This document shows, in pieces, positions 15,786-24,908 of a stretch of 64,000 nucleotides of DNA. Position 1 is the stretch's first letter. Each line of letters begins with the position of its first letter. The notes below the pieces were generated by a model. It searched no databases, was not told where the DNA came from, and saw only the letters and a list, made by a program, of their open reading frames with translations. The position numbers were made by a program, and so were the translations under genes. The stretch comes from Haliscomenobacter sp040401995 (GTDB lineage Bacteria; Bacteroidota; Bacteroidia; Chitinophagales; Saprospiraceae), in NCBI GenBank assembly GCA_040401995.1, contig JBBANM010000002.1:62001-126000 (forward strand), given 5' to 3'.

Positions 15786-18716
15786 TTATTCTTTTTTGGC
15801 CAAATATTCAAATAAGATCTCGATGGGGTGTAAAGCATGTTTTGCTGCGCCATCCAAAATTTGATGTCGGCAACTAGTGCCAGGAGCGGCGATAATGGTT
15901 CCTTCAGCTGCTTTACGCACCGCAGGAAACAATACCAATTCGCCAATTTGCATACTTACATCGTAATGTTCTTGCTCGTAACCAAATGATCCAGCCATCC
16001 CACAGCAACCAGAGGGGATCATTTCTACCGTGAAGTTTTTAGGCAAACTCAAAGCCTGCGCAGTCGCTTCTGCGCCTGCCAATGCTTTTTGATGGCAATG
16101 GGCATGTACCAAAACGTGTTGGGCTTCATTGGAAAAATCATCCGCACTGATGCGACCGGCTTGGGCTTCTTGTATCAAAAATGATTCAACGAGCAGGGCG
16201 TGCTTGCCCAATTCCTTGGCGGCTTCGCGTTGTTCAGGAGTCACCAATTTTGGATACTCGTCTCTGAAACCCAAAATAGCCGAAGGCTCTACGCCCAAAA
16301 GCGGGGTTTCTGCATTAATTAAGGGTAGAAAAACGGCTACATTTTTTTGAGCCAAATCGCGGGCTTCTTTTAGCAATCCCTTAGAAAAATGTGCCCGCCC
16401 GCTGTCGGGGTGATTTGGCATTTCTACTTGATACCCCAATCGGGTAAGGAGCTGGATGGCCTTTTGACCAATATGTGGATCGTTGTAATTGGTAAATTCA
16501 TCGCAGAAAAAATAAACTTTGCCCTTAGGAGTGCCTTTTGGCTGAAGTCGAGCGCTGTTTTTGCGGTACCAACTGCGCAGGCTGCGCCCTACTGGCGGCA
16601 GCGATCGATTGGGAGCTATGCGCAAGGTTTTTTTGATAATGCTTGAAAAAAAGCCATTACCCATTACCGCATTGCTTAGCCCAGGCATAAGGGCGGCTAA
16701 TTTATTAAGTTGACCGATGTTGGCAAATATTCGATCGCGCAGCGGAGTACCATTTGCTTCGTGATAATGGTACAAAAACTCTGCTTTGAGCGTAGCCATG
16801 TCGACATTGGAAGGACATTCAGAAGTGCAACCTTTGCAAGAAAGACACAAATCCATCGCTTGATAAATCTCAGGATGGTTGAATGGATTTTCCTGGGTAT
16901 TCATGGTCAAAAACTCGCGGAGCGCGTTGGCGCGGGCGCGAGTCGTGTCTTTTTCGTTACGGGTTGCCATATAGCTGGGGCACATAGTACCCCCTGAAAA
17001 AGCCAATTTGCGACAATCACCTGAGCCATTACATTTTTCAATGGCCGGGAGAATCCCTTCGGTATCCGAATAATCAAAAATGGTGGCGATATGCTTTTCT
17101 GGTTGGTCCTGGACATGCCTTAAGGCGATATCCATGGGTGGTGCATCGGTTATTTTTCCCGGATTAAAAAGATTATCCGGATCCCAAGTTTTTTTAATGC
17201 GGCGCAGCAAAGCATAATTGTTTTCACCAATCATAAAGGGGATAAATTCCCCCCGCACGCGGCCGTCGCCATGCTCGCCACTGAGCGAGCCTTGGTATTT
17301 TTTTATCAATTGAGCGGATGCCTCGGCAATGGCGCGAAGTTCTTTTACGCCAGCTGCGGTTTTTAGATTGAGAGTAGGCCGCAGATGCAATTCACCGGCG
17401 CCGGCATGGGCGTAGTAAACAACTTTTTGATTGAATGTCTCCATCAATTCTGCAAACTCATCAATATAAGCCGGTAAATCAGCCAATTCTACCGCAGTAT
17501 CTTCAATGAATTCAATTGCTTTAGCGTCGCCTTTTAGATTGGAAAGTACACCAAAACCTGCGGCGCGCAGTGCGAACACATTTTTGGTAAGCGGGGCATA
17601 AACTTTGGGATAATGAAAACCCATGCCTTGGGCTTTTAAATCAGCAATCATGGCATCGGCTTTTGCTTCGGCCTCGGCAATGGTTTGTCCTCGGAATTCA
17701 ATCATCAACACCGCAGCGGGGTCACCATCCAGAAAAAAGCGGTTTTTTTGTTGCTCGCGGTTGTCTTTGGTACAATCGAGAATGGTTTTGTCCATCAGCT
17801 CGCAGGCGGTGGGTTGGTGCGCCATGGCTACCAATACCGCTTTCATACACTCATGCAAGCTATTAAAGTGTGGACAAACCACAATTTCTTCGGGAGCAGG
17901 AAGCGGATTAACGTGAATTTTGATCTCCGTAATAAAGGCCAGCGTACCTTCTGACCCGCAGATCATTTTAGCAAAATTGAATGGCGTGCCTTCGGCAGCA
18001 AAAGGTTGCTGGTTCAGCAAAAGATCAACTGCATAACCTGTGTTGCGACGATGAATGGATGGTTTGGGAAATTCGCGGCGAATTTCGTCTTGCACTTCAG
18101 CGGGACTAAGTTCCGCAAAAATGTGCTGATACAGTTTACTTTCTAAAGTATCGCCTTGCAGCTTTTTTTGAAAAGTTTCGGCATCGGTTGGACCAAAAAC
18201 GGCAGTAGAACCATCACTCAAGATGCAATGCAACTCCAGCACATGATCGCGAGTAGAACCGTAAATGATCGAGGTGGTACCGCAGGAATTATTGCCCACC
18301 ATGCCGCCAATCATTGCACGATTGGCAGTAGCGGTAATGGGTCCAAAAAACAAACCATGTGGCCGTAGAAAATGATTGAGTTCATCGCGTACAACGCCGG
18401 GTTGCACGCGCACCCAACCTTCCGCGACATTTACTTCCAGGATTTTATTGAAATATTTGGAAACGTCAGTAACGATGCCTGGGCCTACACATTGGCCTGC
18501 CAGCGAAGTGCCAGCAGTACGGGGAATGAGAGAAAGCCCGTGAAGCTTAGCAAAAGCAATCAAGGTTTTGATGTCTTCAGCTGTTTTGGGGCGGGCAACG
18601 GCCAACGGATACTCCTTGTAAATAGAGCCATCGGTGGCATAAAGCGCCCGCATCAAATCATCGGTGTACAGATCGCCTTGTAGCGAAGTATCCAGCGTAG
18701 TTAAAGCATTTTTCAT
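15786..18716 (-). CDS. FAD-binding and (Fe-S)-binding oxidoreductase (D-lactate/2-hydroxyacid dehydrogenase type)
   Basis: The 976-residue protein fuses a GlcD/Dld-like flavin half to a GlcF-like iron-sulfur half. The FAD_binding_4 domain shows RTAGTSLAGQCVGPGIVTDVS and GMVGNNSCGTTSIIYGSTRDH; the FAD-oxidase C domain ends at GSLSGEHGDGRVRGEFI near residue 480. The Fe-S half has CNGSGDCRK and CLSCKGCTSECPSNVDM, and later CCG-type motifs (HAHCHQKALAG, PSGCCGMAGSFGYE). Such enzymes oxidise D-lactate, glycolate or related 2-hydroxyacids and pass electrons to the membrane quinone pool. The exact substrate cannot be read from sequence. It forms an operon with the TAXI receptor that starts 3 nt downstream. 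Confidence 0.9.
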   Translation of the reverse strand: MKNALTTLDTSLQGDLYTDDLMRALYATDGSIYKEYPLAVARPKTAEDIKTLIAFAKLHGLSLIPRTAGTSLAGQCVGPGIVTDVSKYFNKILEVNVAEGWVRVQPGVVRDELNHFLRPHGLFFGPITATANRAMIGGMVGNNSCGTTSIIYGSTRDHVLELHCILSDGSTAVFGPTDAETFQKKLQGDTLESKLYQHIFAELSPAEVQDEIRREFPKPSIHRRNTGYAVDLLLNQQPFAAEGTPFNFAKMICGSEGTLAFITEIKIHVNPLPAPEEIVVCPHFNSLHECMKAVLVAMAHQPTACELMDKTILDCTKDNREQQKNRFFLDGDPAAVLMIEFRGQTIAEAEAKADAMIADLKAQGMGFHYPKVYAPLTKNVFALRAAGFGVLSNLKGDAKAIEFIEDTAVELADLPAYIDEFAELMETFNQKVVYYAHAGAGELHLRPTLNLKTAAGVKELRAIAEASAQLIKKYQGSLSGEHGDGRVRGEFIPFMIGENNYALLRRIKKTWDPDNLFNPGKITDAPPMDIALRHVQDQPEKHIATIFDYSDTEGILPAIEKCNGSGDCRKLAFSGGTMCPSYMATRNEKDTTRARANALREFLTMNTQENPFNHPEIYQAMDLCLSCKGCTSECPSNVDMATLKAEFLYHYHEANGTPLRDRIFANIGQLNKLAALMPGLSNAVMGNGFFSSIIKKTLRIAPNRSLPPVGRSLRSWYRKNSARLQPKGTPKGKVYFFCDEFTNYNDPHIGQKAIQLLTRLGYQVEMPNHPDSGRAHFSKGLLKEARDLAQKNVAVFLPLINAETPLLGVEPSAILGFRDEYPKLVTPEQREAAKELGKHALLVESFLIQEAQAGRISADDFSNEAQHVLVHAHCHQKALAGAEATAQALSLPKNFTVEMIPSGCCGMAGSFGYEQEHYDVSMQIGELVLFPAVRKAAEGTIIAAPGTSCRHQILDGAAKHALHPIEILFEYLAKKE

Positions 18717-18800
18717 TCCAAAATCATCAAAGTGAATGGACGATTGAGATGGCTATTGTAACAGATCTTGGAGATTATTTCAATAGCACGTCTTAGTTTG

Positions 18801-18915
18801 ACGCAAAAAATTACTTCCCGATTTTTTGGGAGGCTTTTGAATAGGAAGCTCACTTGAAATGAACCGTTCGACTTCCTATTCAAAACCCAAAATCGGGAAA
18901 TTAATTTTTCTGCGT
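18801..18915. repeat. Long imperfect inverted repeat (element C)
   Basis: Arms of about 45 nt at 18801-18848 and 18872-18915 pair imperfectly: ACGCAAAAAATTA / TTAATTTTTCTGCGT outermost, then TTCCCGATTTT / AAAATCGGGAA, and TTTTGAATAGGAAG / CTTCCTATTCAAAA around a 23-nt loop. It fills most of the gap between two minus-strand genes. Only one copy is in the window; no ORF is inside. Confidence 0.65.
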
Positions 18916-18918
18916 TCC

Positions 18919-19551
18919 TTATCGTCCGGATAAAATTAATTCAATTCGCCGATTGGCCAGTTTACCCTCTGGGATATCGTTGGGCGCAACTGGAAATTCG
19001 GAACCAAAACCACGGGCAATGATGCGTTCGGGTTTAATGCCATTGGCAATCATCGCGTCGCGAATGGCATCCGCTCGGCGTTGGGAAAGATAATTATTTT
19101 CCAAAGGATCTCCATCGTTATCGGTATGTCCGTCGATTTCAATTTGAAGATTGGTAAAGGTTTTTAAAATCGTGGAAAGCTGATTGGCCTCAGCGATTAA
19201 GGGTTTTGAAAGAATGACTTGTCGATCAGCGCCAGGGGTGTTTTTGAACAAAAAAACTTCTTTGCTGAAGGTTTTGTGTCCAGAAGCAAGGTAATTATAA
19301 AGTTTTTCGGCAATTGACCCGGTCTCAAATTGAGTGTTATCGAGGGTGGCTAGTTTTTTTTCAGTGTTTGAATCAAGAGAGGCGCGGGCTTCGGCTAGTT
19401 CTTTTTCGGCTTGAACTACCACCTCGTCTTTTTCGGAAATCGGTGATGCGGATGCCACTGCCTCTGGTTTGCGATTGCAGCTTTTGCTCAGGAGCCAGAG
19501 CAAAGCAACACCGGCCAATAAGCCTAAAATCAGGGGTAAGAATCGTTTCAT
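18919..19551 (-). CDS. OmpA family protein
   Basis: The 210-residue product starts MKRFLPLILGLLAGVALLWLL, a signal anchor or signal peptide, then a short charged linker with a coiled-coil-like stretch (VVQAEKELAEARASLDS). The C-terminal OmpA/MotB domain shows the peptidoglycan-binding signature IEIDGHTDNDGDPLENNYLSQRRADAIRDAMIANGI...RIIARGFGSEFPVAPND...NRRIEL. It should sit in the inner or outer membrane and bind peptidoglycan. I use the ATG at 19551; an upstream codon at 19593 would only add residues before the signal. A TACTTTTG -7 box lies about 56 nt upstream. Confidence 0.88.
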   Translation of the reverse strand: MKRFLPLILGLLAGVALLWLLSKSCNRKPEAVASASPISEKDEVVVQAEKELAEARASLDSNTEKKLATLDNTQFETGSIAEKLYNYLASGHKTFSKEVFLFKNTPGADRQVILSKPLIAEANQLSTILKTFTNLQIEIDGHTDNDGDPLENNYLSQRRADAIRDAMIANGIKPERIIARGFGSEFPVAPNDIPEGKLANRRIELILSGR

Positions 19552-19606
19552 TGGAATTGAGTTATCGGGTTGTCGCGGCACTCCAAGCAACACATGGAGG
19601 CCTGCT

Positions 19607-19614
19607 CAAAAGTA
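19607..19614 (-). promoter_or_regulatory. Predicted -7 box TACTTTTG
   Basis: On the minus strand the octamer matches TAnnTTTG and lies 56 nt upstream of the OmpA-family ATG at 19551. No clear -33 TTG is found at the usual distance. Confidence 0.35.
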
Positions 19615-19687
19615 AGACCTGAAGGGCTATTTTTGTACTAAAAAGACACATAGTTTTTCGTGCTTGGAGATGCTTTTTTCAAAAAGT

Positions 19688-20308
19688 CTATTGCTTCTTA
19701 CCGCCTTGTCTGGTGCCCGCATAATTGAGGTTGATGTCATCCAGCACCACATCCAGAATGGGATCTTTACCTCGTTGGTAGCCTTCGCGCAGATGGTGGC
19801 CATAAAAACTGGCAAAGGCACTCCAATAAGTGGCTACAAATCCGCCGCGAAGATTTTTGATCAAGGTGAACATCGGTACATCCAGCTCTCGCTCAATCAT
19901 TTTCATCAGCACCAATCCTTGAGTACGGCTTAATTGTTTCAGCGGCTGTTCAAATTTTTCGGAGAGTTCCTTTTGAAGTTCCTTGATCAAGCGGTGGCGT
20001 TTCCCATTGCGCATATCTTCCGTTGCAACTTCTACTTCACGAAAAATGCGCACCGCCTCGGCAGCATAGGGGTAAACTTGGTAAGCGTAGCGTTTGTAGC
20101 GGCGGTATTTTTTGAAATCATCTTCATTGTCAAAAGACTGGAAAGAAGAAACGGTCATTTCACCAAGATCGGCTAAAATGATGGTGTCCCCGGAGGCGTC
20201 GATTTGGTATTTAAAGGTTTTACCATCCACATTAATTTCCCCTGCTTTTTGGGCAAACGCCAAAGAAGTACAAAAAAGGCCAATAAAAAATACAAAGACT
20301 ATCCTCAT
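19688..20308 (-). CDS. DUF4294 domain protein, secreted
   Basis: The 206-residue protein begins MRIVFVFFIGLFCTSLAFAQ, a cleavable signal peptide. The mature region contains DTIILADLGEMTVSS, FKKYRRYKRYAYQVYPYAAEAVRIFREVE and LSRTQGLVLMKMIERELDVPMFTLIKNLRGGFVATYWSAFASFYGHHLREGYQ, which are the DUF4294 marks found across Bacteroidota. The function is unknown; the basic middle and amphipathic helices suggest a periplasmic helical protein. I prefer the ATG at 20308 over 20356 because the former starts the signal peptide. It lies 89 nt downstream of hemA on the same strand. Confidence 0.85.
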   Translation of the reverse strand: MRIVFVFFIGLFCTSLAFAQKAGEINVDGKTFKYQIDASGDTIILADLGEMTVSSFQSFDNEDDFKKYRRYKRYAYQVYPYAAEAVRIFREVEVATEDMRNGKRHRLIKELQKELSEKFEQPLKQLSRTQGLVLMKMIERELDVPMFTLIKNLRGGFVATYWSAFASFYGHHLREGYQRGKDPILDVVLDDINLNYAGTRQGGKKQ

Positions 20309-20397
20309 GGGGCGATGGAATTTTGCAGTTGCGAGACGACGATATAAAGAACGCAAAACTCTACGAATTTAGTGGATGGGTTGGGTCGGCAAATAAC

Positions 20398-21630
20398 CTA
20401 GATCATGACCTCTTTGGCCACTTTCATTGGAATCCCGATACATTTTTTTTCCATGTAGGTCATCATGCGTTCTAGTAGCTCGCGGGTGTTATCGTCCAGC
20501 AGTTCTACTTCTTTTTTGAAAACCTCTTCCATCGCTTTGGTTTTGATGGCTTTGATTTTTTCTGGAACGGGTCGCAAGGCAATTTCCAATTGGCGTTGGC
20601 GGAATGTTTGGGGGAAAGCAAGCAAGAAATCGTTGAGCATCTCTTTGGCAAAATGCATTTCTTTTTCTCGGAAGGCCAAGTTTTCTTTGGCTAAGTGGCG
20701 CAATCCGTCGATTTCAATGTAGTGTACATCAAATTGTTCCACCACCGCTGGCGCAATGTTGTGCGGGATGGCCAGATCGATCAATATCTTAGTGTCGGTA
20801 TCTGCTTGGAGCAGTTGAGGGTACAATTCGGCGGTTAGGATGGGTTCATGCGCGCCGGTGCACACGAAGGCAACATCAAAACCTGCAGTATATGTTTTGA
20901 GATCAGCTAGTGCGTAAGCTTTGCCGGTTTCAAAAAGAGAGGCAACTTCTTGTGCTTTACTCAGGGTACGGTTAAAAACCGTTACGTTGGTAAATTCTTG
21001 TTTTACCAACAGTTTGGCGATCAGGGCATTGGTTTGACCGGCGCCAATCAGCAAGATACGGGCATCTTTTTGTACGTGGTGGCGCAACATTTTTTGCAAC
21101 GCCAAAGAAGCGATAGAAACAGGCTTGTCGCCAATGCGGGTATTGGAATAGATAGATTTAGCAGCTACTACGGCTTGGTCCATTGCTAGGCGCAAGTGAT
21201 CGCCGGTTAGTCCCCATGATTTGCATTGTTCAAAAGCATCGCGCAATTGACCCAATATCTGGCGCTCGCCAATAACCATTGAATCTACAGATGCGGCAAC
21301 ACTGAATAAATGCTCCAAGGCGTCCATGCCGCTTAGTGCCAATACATTAGCAGGTAAAGCTTCTAGGTCTTCTTGATCCAGTAGAGGATTGATCTTTTGG
21401 AAAAAATTAGCAACAAAGGTCTCGCTGAGTGGAAATTGGGCATCAAAAAAATAAAGAACACGGTTGCAAGTGGTGAGATAGAGGAATTCATTCAGGTCAA
21501 AATCAGCTTTGATTCCGTCTAGTATCTGTTGTAAAGACAGCGGATCAGCAACTTGAACGACATATTTGCCTATGTCTTTTAGGTTGATGTGCTTATGAGT
21601 GACCGTGAGAATCTTGTATCTATCCAACAT
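20398..21630 (-). CDS. hemA: Glutamyl-tRNA reductase
   Basis: This 410-residue enzyme reduces glutamyl-tRNA(Glu) to glutamate-1-semialdehyde with NADPH, the first step of C5 tetrapyrrole synthesis in the cytoplasm. The catalytic Cys is in LYLTTCNRVLYFF; MVIGERQILGQLRDAFEQ follows the catalytic domain; the nucleotide-binding domain carries ILLIGAGQTNALIAKLL and NRTLSKAQEVA; a C-terminal dimerisation helix is present. The start at MLDRYKILTVTHKHIN fits the family better than the extra 20 residues available from 21690. It is divergent from aspS. A TATTTTTG -7 box lies 27 nt upstream. No other haem gene is adjacent. Confidence 0.95.
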   Translation of the reverse strand: MLDRYKILTVTHKHINLKDIGKYVVQVADPLSLQQILDGIKADFDLNEFLYLTTCNRVLYFFDAQFPLSETFVANFFQKINPLLDQEDLEALPANVLALSGMDALEHLFSVAASVDSMVIGERQILGQLRDAFEQCKSWGLTGDHLRLAMDQAVVAAKSIYSNTRIGDKPVSIASLALQKMLRHHVQKDARILLIGAGQTNALIAKLLVKQEFTNVTVFNRTLSKAQEVASLFETGKAYALADLKTYTAGFDVAFVCTGAHEPILTAELYPQLLQADTDTKILIDLAIPHNIAPAVVEQFDVHYIEIDGLRHLAKENLAFREKEMHFAKEMLNDFLLAFPQTFRQRQLEIALRPVPEKIKAIKTKAMEEVFKKEVELLDDNTRELLERMMTYMEKKCIGIPMKVAKEVMI

Positions 21631-21656
21631 ATTTGTCCAATTCCAATAATTGTTAG

Positions 21657-21664
21657 CAAAAATA
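21657..21664 (-). promoter_or_regulatory. Predicted hemA -7 box TATTTTTG
   Basis: On the minus strand this matches TAnnTTTG and is placed 27 nt before the hemA ATG at 21630. It supports that start over the in-frame codon at 21690, which would lie upstream of the box. Confidence 0.45.
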
Positions 21665-21888
21665 GACGCTGAAGCTTTTTTTAATGTCATGAAACTGTAA
21701 CAAGGTTGAAAAAAAGCTATTTGGATAAAATCTAAATAATTAAAACCCCTTATAAAACTTAGAAATCAGCGATTACGGCCCTACAAAGCAAGCAATCATT
21801 GGGCGTAAAGGGAGTGATAATAATCATTATTTCCCAAGAGAAAAATTTCTTTTTTTGCACACTTCTAATGGTTTAGCAATAATCCTTT

Positions 21889-21896
21889 TATTTTTG
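21889..21896 (+). promoter_or_regulatory. Predicted aspS -7 box TATTTTTG
   Basis: The octamer matches TAnnTTTG and would begin transcription about 30 nt before the aspS ATG at 21934. The -33 region (around GGTTTAG) is only a partial match. Confidence 0.45.
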
Positions 21897-21933
21897 TGCG
21901 CTTTTTTAGTCAATCAAAAAAATTACCATTCCC

Positions 21934-23694
21934 ATGTACCGGACTCATACCTGCGGAGATCTTCGTATTGATAATGTTGGAGAAACTGTTCAATTGAGCG
22001 GTTGGCTTCAAGTAAACCGTGATTTTGGCGCCATGACCTTCGCTGATTTGCGCGATCGCTACGGCATTACCCAGTTGGTGTTTAGCATGGAAGACAATGC
22101 TGAGTTGTGCGAACGCGCGCGTAAGCTGGGGCGCGAGTTTGTGATCCGAGTAGAAGGCTTGGTGCGCGAGCGGAGTAGCAAAAACCCCAATCGAGCTACC
22201 GGAGATATAGAAATCATGGTAAAATCGCTCGATGTGTTGAATGCTTCTAAAGTACCGCCTTTCACCATTGAAGACGATACCGATGGCGGCGACGATCTTC
22301 GTATGCGTTACCGTTACTTGGATTTGCGCCGTACGCCAGTTCAAAATAACCTGATATTTCGTTCCAAATTGTCGTTGGAAGTTCGCAAGTTTTTGAGTGA
22401 AAAAAACTTTGTGGAAATTGAAACGCCATTTTTGATCAAAAGCACACCGGAAGGCGCGCGCGACTTTGTGGTGCCCAGCCGCATGAATGCTGGACAGTTT
22501 TATGCGTTGCCGCAATCACCGCAAACGTTCAAACAGATTTTGATGGTGGCGGGTTTTGACCGTTATTTTCAGATTGTGAAATGTTTTCGGGATGAAGATT
22601 TGCGGGCCGATCGCCAACCAGAGTTTACGCAGATCGATTGCGAAATGGCTTTCGTAACTCGCGAAGACATTTTGCAAACATTTGAAGGGCTTACGCGCCA
22701 TTTGTTTTTGCATACTTTAGGATTGGAATTGGGCGATTTCCCCCGCATGTCGTATGATGATGCCATGCGTTTGTATGGTTCGGATAAACCGGATTTGCGT
22801 TTTGATATGCCAATCGTAGAATTGACTTCAATCGTTAAGGGCAGCAACTTCCCTGTTTTTGATGCTGCTGAATTGGTGGGCGGTATCAACGTATCGGGTC
22901 AAGCTGGTTACACGCGTAAGCAAGTAGACGAGTTGACGGAGTGGGTGAAACGGCCACAGATTGGCGCCAAAGGCTTGGTTTACTTCCGCTACAATGAAGA
23001 CGGAACGCTGAAATCGTCGGTAGATAAGTTTTATTCAGAAGAGCAATTGAAAGATTGGGCAGCAGAATTTGATGCCAAACCTGGAGATTTGATCTTGATT
23101 TTGGCAGGCGAGGATGAAAAAACCCGCAAGCAGCTCGGTGATTTGCGCTTGGAAATGGGTCGCCGTTTGGGACTGATGACGCCGGGCGAATTCAAACCGC
23201 TTTGGGTACTTGATTTCCCCTTGTTGGAGTGGGATGATGACACGGCGCGTTTTTATGCTATGCACCACCCTTTCACGTCGCCTAAGCCAGAAGACATTGA
23301 AAAAATGAACAGCAATGATCGTCAAGTTTTGAAAGATTTGCGTGCGGATGCTTACGATTTGGTGATCAATGGCGTAGAAATTGGCGGTGGTTCTATCCGA
23401 ATCCACAACCGCGAATTGCAAGAGAAAAACTTTCAATTGTTGGGCTTTACGCCGGAAGCTGCCGAAAGTCAGTTTGGATTTTTGTTGGGGGCTTTTGAAT
23501 ATGGGGCACCTCCGCACGGCGGTATTGCCTTTGGCTTTGATCGCTTGAACTCAGTGATGAATGGCCAAAATTCAATCCGCGACTTTATTGCGTTTCCGAA
23601 AAATAACCAAGGCCGCGATATGATGATTGATGCGCCTTCGGAAATTGATGCTGCTCAGCTCAAAGAATTGAGTATCGATGTGAAATTGTCATAA
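21934..23694 (+). CDS. aspS: Aspartyl-tRNA synthetase
   Basis: This 586-residue class IIb synthetase charges tRNA(Asp) with aspartate. The N-terminal OB fold opens MYRTHTCGDLRIDNVGETVQLSGWLQ; class II motif 2 reads FRDEDLRADRQPEFTQIDCEM; the bacterial GAD insertion lies between about residues 290 and 420; motif 3 is GGIAFGFDRLNSVM. Length is normal for a bacterial AspRS. Whether it is discriminating cannot be judged here since no GatCAB genes are in view. It is monocistronic, with its own promoter box and a strong terminator after the stop. Confidence 0.96.
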   Translation: MYRTHTCGDLRIDNVGETVQLSGWLQVNRDFGAMTFADLRDRYGITQLVFSMEDNAELCERARKLGREFVIRVEGLVRERSSKNPNRATGDIEIMVKSLDVLNASKVPPFTIEDDTDGGDDLRMRYRYLDLRRTPVQNNLIFRSKLSLEVRKFLSEKNFVEIETPFLIKSTPEGARDFVVPSRMNAGQFYALPQSPQTFKQILMVAGFDRYFQIVKCFRDEDLRADRQPEFTQIDCEMAFVTREDILQTFEGLTRHLFLHTLGLELGDFPRMSYDDAMRLYGSDKPDLRFDMPIVELTSIVKGSNFPVFDAAELVGGINVSGQAGYTRKQVDELTEWVKRPQIGAKGLVYFRYNEDGTLKSSVDKFYSEEQLKDWAAEFDAKPGDLILILAGEDEKTRKQLGDLRLEMGRRLGLMTPGEFKPLWVLDFPLLEWDDDTARFYAMHHPFTSPKPEDIEKMNSNDRQVLKDLRADAYDLVINGVEIGGGSIRIHNRELQEKNFQLLGFTPEAAESQFGFLLGAFEYGAPPHGGIAFGFDRLNSVMNGQNSIRDFIAFPKNNQGRDMMIDAPSEIDAAQLKELSIDVKLS

Positions 23695-23715
23695 ACGATA
23701 ATCAACGAGGAATAA

Positions 23716-23756
23716 AAAACGCGCGCCGAAAAGTCTTTTCGGCGCGCGTTTTTGTT
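23716..23756. terminator. Bidirectional intrinsic terminator
   Basis: A 17-bp perfect stem (23716-23732 and 23736-23752) with GCGCGCCG core and a 3-nt loop is flanked by A-run and T-run on both sides. It separates aspS from the convergent acyltransferase gene. Confidence 0.9.
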
Positions 23757-23771
23757 GAGTAGCTACTCAGG

Positions 23772-24908
23772 TTATCGATAGGACAATGCATTCACCAGCG
23801 GATTGGCGTACATTTCCAATAAGTATTTTCTTCCAGCTGCTTGCTCTTCAGGCTTGAGCACTTTGATTTGATTGTCAAAAAATAGGGTGAGTTTTTCTCG
23901 CTCTTGTTCGGTGTATTTGTCCGAAAAAGCATCATCAGCGTGCAGTAAATCATAAGCTACAAAATTGACAGCGTGCAAGCGATAATTCAAATGGATAGAT
24001 TGGTCAATCAAAGTCGCCACCGCTTCCAGTTGTTTTTTGCTATTGGGGAGGGTGTCCAGTAAGTCGAGCTCTTCGACCAAGGGTTTTCCAAAATGAAAAT
24101 GCACCCGTCCTTTGGGGCCTTTTATCCCGGTCAGCATATTCTCCACGTCTTTTTGAAAAGATTTGACGTAGTTAGGGTCGTTGTGGATGTTTAAATACTC
24201 CTGGGTTTTGAGCAATCCACAAGGGTCAAATTCGTAGGAAATGGCTACGGGAACTATTTTTACCTCCTGAAAATGTTTTTTCAAGTCATTTTTTCCACTC
24301 AAACTCAACATGGTGAGTAGCCCAACTTGGGTTCGGTCATTGCCATCCTTGGCGCGCCCTTCGCGTTGGGCGATCCATACCGCATCTTTTTTTGAAGTGA
24401 TGAGGTCGCGGATGTAGTTGGAAAGTTGAAGCGAATAGGTGTAAAGCTCGCGCGGAGTACCATTTCGGCGCACCACAAAACTTTTGTTCAACCGGAAAAG
24501 CAACTCCGAGATGCGACTGGCCATCAAATTATCGCCGATGGCAATTTGACTGGTTTGAAAACCGTGTTCAAACAGCACCATATTCAAAATTGCCGAATCC
24601 AAAATAATATCGCGGTGATTGGAAATAAAAAGGTACCTGTCATTGGGATCCAAGCCCTCCAATCCGCTGGTAGTAAGGCTGGTGATGCTGATTTTTTCAA
24701 TCAGTTTCAAAAAAGGGGCAATGATGTTTTTTTGAAAATCGAAGGCAGTTTCAATGTTGTTTTTGATTTGTAAAAACAAGGCATTGAGTTGCTCTGGCAA
24801 AAAGGTTTTCATGCCATCAATAAAGCTAGGGTAGCTGAACAATTCTTGAATGGCGGCCTTGACTTCGTCGTCGCGGTAGGGCTCTAATCTAAGTTCAAGT
24901 TCTTGCAT
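23772..24908 (-). CDS. 1-acyl-glycerol-3-phosphate acyltransferase-type protein
   Basis: The 378-residue protein carries a PlsC-like acyltransferase core: YLFISNHRDIILDSAILN (acyl-transfer His), SFVVRRNGTPRELYTYSL, VWIAQREGRAKDGNDRTQ and KIVPVAISYEFDPCG. These are the four acyltransferase blocks in order. The His-Asp motif is spaced H-X5-D rather than the usual H-X4-D. A longer C-terminal helical region follows the catalytic domain. It probably transfers an acyl chain to a glycerophosphate lipid or related envelope lipid at the inner membrane. Its start overlaps the DinB stop by 14 nt, so translation is probably coupled. Confidence 0.82.
   Translation of the reverse strand: MQELELRLEPYRDDEVKAAIQELFSYPSFIDGMKTFLPEQLNALFLQIKNNIETAFDFQKNIIAPFLKLIEKISITSLTTSGLEGLDPNDRYLFISNHRDIILDSAILNMVLFEHGFQTSQIAIGDNLMASRISELLFRLNKSFVVRRNGTPRELYTYSLQLSNYIRDLITSKKDAVWIAQREGRAKDGNDRTQVGLLTMLSLSGKNDLKKHFQEVKIVPVAISYEFDPCGLLKTQEYLNIHNDPNYVKSFQKDVENMLTGIKGPKGRVHFHFGKPLVEELDLLDTLPNSKKQLEAVATLIDQSIHLNYRLHAVNFVAYDLLHADDAFSDKYTEQEREKLTLFFDNQIKVLKPEEQAAGRKYLLEMYANPLVNALSYR

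Noticed and set aside
21780..21835. String ATTGGGCGTAAAGGGAGTGATAA resembling a piece of 16S rRNA
   Set aside because: Only a short local resemblance in an intergenic region, with no flanking rRNA sequence.
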